Shown here piece after piece: positions 57,384 to 64,000 of a DNA stretch of 64,000 bases. A program made the position numbers and the translations under genes. How positions within the stretch are numbered: the stretch's first letter is position 1; every line of letters begins with the position of its first letter. Under the pieces are notes generated by a model, which was not told the origin of the DNA, ran no database searches, and saw nothing but the letters and a program-made list of their open reading frames with translations. Origin of the DNA: Orbilia blumenaviensis (Eukaryota > Ascomycota > Orbiliomycetes > Orbiliales > Orbiliaceae); assembly GCA_036872755.1 (NCBI GenBank), contig JAVHNS010000009.1:1488001-1552000 (forward strand), in the 5' to 3' direction.

Positions 57384-57935
57384 GATCCGATAATTAAAAC
57401 TTTACTGCCGACAGAAAGAGTCGATCAGGATTGTACAGATAAACGGGGAAGAACGGCACTATCGTACGCAATGGAAGGGGTCCAAAACGCAGTTGTTCGT
57501 CTTCTATCCGAGTCAGGTCTTACTGATCCGGATTCTAGAGATCTGAATGAATAAACGCTGTTATCACATGCAGCTGGGCGAGGCTAGGGATATGATCGAA
57601 CCTTTCCTAACTGCAGAAGGTGTTAATCCCTACTTCAAGGATGGAGAGAGATGGGCACCCTTATCTCACACGGTGTTATCGAACTAAGGAACACCGGTGC
57701 GACTTTTACTAGCTTCCGGCCGCATTGAACCGAATTCCGAAGGTCACCAAGGCCGGACACCACTATGACACGCAGCGAATTGGAGACGGAATGCTGAATC
57801 ACCAAATGTAGCCCGATGTTTGATCGCCGTGGGATAGGTTAACCCGAGATTATTAGACATCACCGAAGAAACCCATTGTCATCTGCACGCCGTCGGAGTC
57901 ACAAAGGGATAATAAAACTACTGGGGGATATGATT
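57384..57935 (+). pseudogene. Ankyrin-repeat relic
   Basis: One frame from 57384 reads ankyrin text (R-G-R-T-A-L-S-Y-A-M-E-G, A-V-V-R-L-L-S-E-S-G) and stops at 57552. Coding-like text resumes as T-L-L-S-H-A-A-G-R-G, then after a frame change as P-F-L-T-A-E-G-V-N-P-Y-F-K-D-G and V-R-L-L-L-A-S-G-R-I-E-P-N, broken by TAA, TGA and TAG. Its repeats differ from the young array of the NLR just upstream, so it is probably the tail of another, lost ankyrin gene or of a longer ancestral form. Confidence 0.65.
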
Positions 57936-59185
57936 ATAGCGTTATTGACGAATCACAACTCGGAATATCTACTTATTTTGTTTTTTCTTTTCATTTCTTT
58001 TTTATTTTTTTGGCTCAACGAAACTGTGTAACCAATGGAGGTATTTTATGTTGATTCCGCGAGTTCTTTGCGAGCTCATCGCAGTTTCTTCGACATTTTT
58101 TTGATCCTTGTCCGGACCGGTGAATTTACGAGTTATCAAATAAATATATAGCCGTAGCTAGTTAACCCACATAATTATGATAGCCTGCAAGTTCGAAGTT
58201 CACAGACCGCTCAATATTCATAAGTCATTAGACATCCAAAGGTCGCGATACATACGGGACTTAGGTAATATATTCACAACTGGCTCACAAACTAGTAATT
58301 TATGTTGTCGCTAGTAACGGTGTTAACCCCCCGCCCCCCACCTGCAAAGTAAGGGAAGTATGATATTATATATCCTGCCTAGATAAAAGCGAAGAGTTGG
58401 CGAGAACGCCGCAAAGAGAGCACAGAAAAACCAACGCTGAGTATGCTAGTCATTCAATCTCATCAAAAAACAAAGAGCGAGCCTTGGGGTTTGCAAAATT
58501 TGACTAGTTTAGGACGGCGTATACACGATGATATTAGTGTTTCGAGCGAAAATCCTACTATCGATGGGTTAAAGTTTTGAGACTAGTATACCTAACTTAG
58601 AAGTTACATTTTGCAAAGGTTAAAAAGCTCCCGCGCGCTGCGTGAAACGTTCTATATTAGATGGGCGCCCGGGCTAACAAGACCATGTTAGCCGGGTCCG
58701 GGAAAACTTCCAGAATAGTAACATCCACAGTAATGCCGGCACGGCCCAGAATATCCAGATACCCGCTCGGGTCCCAAATATGACGCTAACCGCACATGTT
58801 GTGGATAGTGATGCGTAGAAATGATTTCATTGTAGTATAAAACTTATATGAAAGCCTGGTTACCACGAAACCAGAATAATTTACATGAGCTATGGTAATA
58901 TATACTGGCAATAACTTTAATTAAGAAGACTTAAGAAATAATTAGAATGTTGTCCACCTATGTTGTTTGTTTCAATTTTGTTTTCCCCTTAACCCATGAG
59001 GACTTCTTCGCCAAACTAAATAAAACGACGATATATCTATACAGGATTCCAAAGCAATTAAAATATAAGCAATAGAGATTTGAGGCCTGCAATAAAATTT
59101 TACAAGCAAGTAACCTTTGATCGGCTTCCAGGCCTTAAAATGCTGTCTTGATAGATAGCAACGGAGCAAACCTATAACCCGTCCG
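57936..59185. other. Intergenic, nothing recognised
   Basis: T-rich tract near 57978-58013 and an 8-bp hairpin ggctaaca/tgttagcc at 58672-58693. No gene supported. Confidence 0.45.
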
Positions 59186-61154
59186 CTAACCAGCCTTTAT
59201 AGACCTCAAATCCCTCTCAAAACTAGACATGACCCCAAAAACGATCTTAAAGTGTTTTGTAGAGAGTGCCTCGCCGCTAGTATCAGCGATGCTCAATGCG
59301 GTTCTGATCGCATTTTTAATTTGGCGCCCGTTCAAATCGATGGCTGAAAGTTCCTTGTAGTCCCCCTCGCTGATATCTATCGCTCTTTTATCCATCCTTG
59401 TAATAAAGTTCCGCCATATTTCTTCCCGAGCTTCCACCTCTAGCTTGCTATACCGGAGGGCTACATGAATTCGTGATTGAAAGGCATCATCGAAAGTTGA
59501 AACCCGATTGGTAGTCAAGAACAAAATTCCTTGGTAATATTCTACTAGACGAAGGAATATACTGACAAGGGCGTTTCGCTCGATATCGTGTACAGAACGT
59601 TCTTCGAGATAGACGTCTGCTTCGTCTAGAAGAAGCACCGCTTTCCATCTTTCAGCCAGATCGAGAATGAGACGTAGACTCCGTTCCAAGGAGAATGCGT
59701 CTGTGCCAAGGCTGCCAGCTGATATGGTATATAATGGGGATTTTGTGTATTCCGCGACGGTTTCCGCTGTCATCGTTTTTCCAAGCCCCGGGGGTCCATG
59801 GAGAACGGCGATAAGACCTTTGCCTTTACCCTCGACGAAGTCATCGAATTCGGTCTTTTCGTTGATCCGAGATTCTACCAAACCTCTGATCAATTGCTTC
59901 GTTTCCGCAGGAAGGACCAGTTTTGAAAAAATCTCCGGGTTCCAATTGATATCCTGAATATCGTCGATAAAGAGATGAAGCCATCGCTTATGATCGTCGA
60001 GAGTGAATCCGGGGATAGTAGCAGTGCATATCAGCTTTTCATCGTCCGTCAACTCGAGAACCTTTGGCATCTCGGACTGCGGGATCGGGTTGCCGTCGTC
60101 GTCATGGTATTTGTCATCCTCGTCATCATTCGATTGGGATAATGCAGTTACACAGATACCCCCATCATAGGATTTCGAATCGACCATAACACGGGTGTTG
60201 ATCAAAGAACCGCTCGCGGTCATGCCGTTGTACTTCTTGCAGTGATAGCCTTGAAGACCAACAAATTTGGTCCCACGGTCGATCAACCTTTTAATGACAC
60301 TTTCCTTCTTTGGATGCTTATCCAGTGGGAAAGCTTTCAGCTCCACGATCTTCCTGCTGCCTTTAAACTCACTGATGCGGAATTCCATGTCACAATTTCC
60401 AAACATAATACCGTTGTAGTCGATATAAGAGGCTTTGAGTTCCCCCCACTCGCTTGAAAACCCACTCTGGTAATTGAAAGTCTGTAATCTTAAGACGCGA
60501 GGCTTGCCATTGATTGTGGTGTATATAAAACTACCTGGCTGGAACAAGGTCCAGAGACTTTGCGACCGTTCCCGTCAGTATACACATCCACATGATTGAA
60601 ATATTTGGCTGCGACGGGCTTACTTACTATTCATATGTAATCAACCCAACATTAGTCCAGTAGCTGACTTTCTTATTGAACGGTGCCCATTCATTGTTAA
60701 GAAATCTCATTAAAACACCCAGGTGTTGCCCCAATTCGCTGCCGCTTTTCTCTTCCCGCTGAGCCAGCTCATTTAGTTTGTCACTGAAGATATGAAGTTC
60801 TCGCAGTGGGAAGACCAGAGATACCGTCGGAACCGAAAAAGAAATATCAGGGTAACCAATCACGATTTCCTCCAGGGCATCTTTTACAACGTCAGACTTG
60901 ATTTCAAGGATCCGACCGGATGTGTATCTTGATTTTTGGTCGATACAGCGGAATGTATAGTTCCCAAACTCTTCTTGCTCTTCTTCAACATCTTCATCCT
61001 TCCTTTTTCCCTCAGGCCCCTTGCCGAGCTCGTATAGCTTTGTGCGGTAGGAGTACAATGAATCTTTCTCATCGGGGTCTTCGGCGTCCCGACGTTCGAG
61101 CAATATTACCTCATTGATAACTTCGGCGCAGCCATTTTTTTCGGCGGTTTCCAT
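59186..61154 (-). CDS. AAA ATPase with fungal DUF7025-like N-terminal region
   Basis: Exons 60628-61154 and 59186-60557 join across a 70-nt intron (GTAAGT donor, GCAAAG acceptor). The split codon makes Tyr in I-T-Y-E-Y-L-W-T-L-F-Q-P-G, a conserved stretch of this fungal family, giving 632 residues. The N-terminal 400 residues correspond to the DUF7025-type region. One AAA module follows: Walker A G-P-P-G-L-G-K-T (430-437), Walker B V-L-L-L-D-E-A-D (483-490), sensor T-T-N-R (524-527), and S-R-I-H with an arginine (538) as possible arginine finger. Family members are numerous in filamentous fungi. The substrate is not known; a remodelling role for proteins is inferred from the AAA class only. 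Confidence 0.9.
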
Positions 61155-62849
61155 TATATTATAGATGATAGGTCTATCTGGAAACTAGATTTGGTATAGA
61201 TGTAGGTTATTTGACTTTTATAACCCGGAACAAAGAATAAGAGTTGTGTGGGATTTGTTAATTCATTGGAATGGTGATCATATGAATGTGGATTGATATT
61301 CTCAGAGTGGGATAAACTCTCAGCTCTATATGCTCTTTTCTCCTCATATCATTTTAAGTCTATGGGCCTTCAAGGTGGAGCTATGAGCAATGCCTGAAGG
61401 ATCGAGACATGTCGATCCTTGTAGATTTTATCGCGTATGCAACAGCTAAGCAGCGGCGGGACGGACACTAAGCAGCGGCCTCATTTTGTGGATGCGTTGA
61501 AATTCAACGGTAGCATGTAAAGAGCTCCGGGTTTGTCGGTCTGACTCACGAGAAGGGCCACAAAGTTGGCATTGGCGCCAATCAGTGTCCATTGGGTGGA
61601 CGTGAGTGGGATAGAAGCTGCAAGTTCTCTATCATCGTGCAGCGCACGTCTCGTATTCATGTCAACTCATGTGCTATTGAATGGTTGTGGTGGAGCCACT
61701 AGCGCTGTGCCGCTGCGTCTTTCTCGCGTTGACGAGATCCTAGGGCATTCCTAGGCCTCCGCAAGCCAGAATGCTGGCATGGATCCAGCTGCTTGATGGT
61801 ACCAGAAATCGTCTTTGCGTTTTCTCGGCATCTTCCCAACCGTTATTGATGTAGCGGGCAGTAACTACGTCTACGTATCGATGTGGTTTTAAACCTTGAA
61901 CCAGGATCGGAACGGTACCATCATTGAAATAAATACAATATTTAACGCAGTGTTTACCTGGGTAGTCAGCCTAGCCGTGCCAATTGCACATCATCGACGT
62001 TGCCCACCTGGTATTAATCGGTCCCACACTGCGCTGACCTTAGCTCAGTGTAAGATGGCTCACCGTAAGCTGCGGGTGTAGTCGTTAGGGTTATACCTAA
62101 TTTCTGTACTGACTGCTTGGTCAATTTAATTATACCATATTGTAAAATTGGCAACTTTTAAAGAAATCCCGTCTTGATTGACTATAAATTAATCTTGTTT
62201 GTACACTAGGATTAGATGGGATGGTGATTACACGCTTCGTCTGTGACAATTGTTCAGAGCCCTGCGCCTGATTACCACAACGCATTCGATTAATTGAGAG
62301 CAGACCAGCCGAAAGCGAACTGTCCACCACGGATACAACGACAGGTTAACTACAGTGTGGGAATCCTGATACACGATATATGTACTTACAATAATCCATC
62401 CTTTTTTAGCGATAATGCCATGCTAGGGCACTTCCCTAGATCCATCAAACTGAAGGGAATGCCATCACATTGACGGAATGCCACGCAACGAAATCAACAT
62501 ATGATGCAACGCAACGAAGCTTCAAGTTTTACTGTGGGCGATGAATATCTATCATCCTGCTTCTACCCATCTTTCAGACTATGACCTACCAACAAATTCA
62601 AAGCGATGGACACGCATAGGACTAACAATTGGCGGCCGGTTCTAGGAAAACGCAATGCGAACTTCCTGTCAAAAAAAGTGCAGCCGCTATGCAGACTGAA
62701 ACCAGATGCGACTATATTCTCGGTCGTGACTAAATTCAACCTTATGGAAGCGGCCGCAATTCTCACCATCTTCGTTTCTTAATAAAAGGAATGGGGCCCG
62801 TTGGTTACGATTGGCGACGCATGTGTCACGTTCTTGAGCCGCCTAGGCC
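61155..62849. other. Intergenic, nothing recognised
   Basis: Short frames only. An 8-bp hairpin aaggatcg/cgatcctt lies at 61396-61419. Confidence 0.45.
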
Positions 62850-63808
62850 ATGCCACTAAGGGGTGTGCTTGGTCCAATTTACCGCTGTGCGATTAACCCT
62901 GATAGTGCCGGAGCCGATCCAGTTTGCGGCGAAACCAAGGAGATGGAAAAAAGCGCCGAGGGGATTGGGATGGGTAGTAACATTCTTTCTGTCAGTTTGC
63001 CGGCATATTCATGTCTATTCACGTATAACAGTATTCCCGGCCAATCGAACATTAACTCACCCAGTCCTATAGCAGGTATTGGAATTGCGATACAGTACCT
63101 ACGAATAGGTATTCAACACTTGGTCTATAACAAATTAACAGTAACAAATGTAGAATTCGGTGCCATTGACCGCCGATCCACTATCTCGGTATCAGAGTTC
63201 GCCGACTTGGAATCTATACCAGTAGCCCTTCTTGCAAGCACTCCACGGATCCTACTATCAATGCGCTATATTACGTTTATCGGACTATTTGCATATTAGC
63301 TCCACATGAATGGGACAGCTACGCTGAGTGCTACAAACCTCCTCGGGTTACCGACCCTAAATGGCCGCAACGATCGACATACTATCTACAACCACCCTAT
63401 TATTCCGTTTCTTTAACGGTGGGCTCATTCATACTTCATCGGCTGTTTTCGCAAAGCACATTTGCAGCCAGCATCACGGCCTACTACAATTGAGCGGAAG
63501 AACAGGGCTCCCAGATCAATCAGGTTAGACTTTCGCCAATCCCAACTGCCTGTAGCTTGACAGCGTTGTTTTTAACCCTGTTGACTCCCCTGGTTGTGGG
63601 ACTTTTCAAGCATCTGAAAGGAGTAACGCCTTATCGAGAGGTAACAGCGCGGCCATTAGTGCCCCCCCGGCTGATACGAATGCAGTTTTATTTCTGGTTA
63701 AAAGGGGTTGTGTTAGGCCTCGTGGGGAGAGCACGACAGAGGAACATTGTAGTTTTTCTAGCTTTGGGGGTTATTGCGCTGCCGGTGACGGGAAGGTTGT
63801 ATGCATAA
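62850..63808 (+). pseudogene. Probable relic of DUF6536-like membrane protein
   Basis: Three open pieces in different frames line up in order. 62850-63299 includes I-G-I-Q-H-L-V-Y-N, like the H-L-L-Y-N-S-A segment of that family. A piece at about 63306-63496 reads H-E-W-D-S-Y-A-E-C-Y-K ... Y-Y-S-V-S-L-T-V-G-S-F-I-L-H-R-L-F-S-Q-S-T-F, close to the family's Y-S-V-P ... H-W-L-V-S-Q-S-I-F block, and ends in TGA. 63557-63808 carries hydrophobic segments. DUF6536 proteins are fungal multi-pass membrane proteins of unknown function. The middle block is the best match. The rest is weak. Confidence 0.45.
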
Positions 63809-64000
63809 CAATTGAGAAGTATACACGCAAATTAAATTGGCTCAGTTTGGAGATTTCCTGGCATATATGTGTTATTTATTAGATTCGCTTTCGCGTGTTA
63901 TCGCACGATAAGCAGGACAGCCAGAGGTCCCCCGCGATTTAGCCCCCCGCCCAATATACAACCCTTAAAGAGAAAATATTAATGATACAAAGAAGACTCA
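63809..64000. other. Window edge, nothing recognised
   Basis: AT-rich with no frame of note; a gene entering from the right cannot be judged. Confidence 0.4.

Overview
The window reads as nuclear DNA of a filamentous ascomycete (Pezizomycotina). The signs are short GT-AG introns of about 50 to 160 nt, intron-containing tRNA genes, NACHT-type STAND proteins (fungal NLRs) with nucleoside-phosphorylase heads, an AA9 polysaccharide monooxygenase, small secreted proteins, and repeats whose copies differ almost only by C-to-T/G-to-A changes, as expected from repeat-induced point mutation (RIP). A finer placement cannot be made from the sequence alone.

Layout. 1-13 kb: three secreted-protein genes (1152, 3774 and 7640 starts), a tRNA-Glu, and long gene-poor stretches. 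13.5-18.5 kb: a complete PNP-NACHT-WD40 NLR with 13 tandem WD40 repeats. 18.7-23.6 kb: MITE-like hairpins, one RIP-altered repeat copy, and a broken DUF3435-type tyrosine recombinase gene. 23.6-31 kb: AT-rich, gene-empty DNA with a second, less mutated copy of the same repeat. 31-32.7 kb: a frameshifted nuclease-like plus kinase-like gene. 34-36 kb: a decayed PNP-ankyrin gene on the minus strand. 37.3-38.2 kb: two identical tRNA-Arg(ACG) genes in inverted orientation. 39 kb: a small six-cysteine secreted protein with a Kex2-like site. 42.7-45.6 kb: a REI1-like zinc-finger gene and an AA9 gene. 45.6-52.6 kb: essentially empty. 52.7-57.3 kb: a second intact NLR (PNP-NACHT-ankyrin) with eight young 35-36 residue ankyrin repeats, followed by an ankyrin relic. 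59-61 kb: an AAA ATPase with a fungal N-terminal domain. 62.8-63.8 kb: a probable relic of a multi-pass membrane protein gene.

How it fits together. Three separate PNP-headed loci (two intact, one decayed), a kinase-like gene, an AAA ATPase, a dead recombinase and RIP-altered repeats make this look like an accessory, immunity/allorecognition-type region with high turnover. Ordinary secreted and housekeeping-like genes are interspersed. The strongest observation is that both NLR receptor arrays are built of nearly identical tandem units, and that in the pairs compared most differences are C-to-T/G-to-A transitions. This suggests recent duplication followed by RIP-like diversification of the recognition surface.
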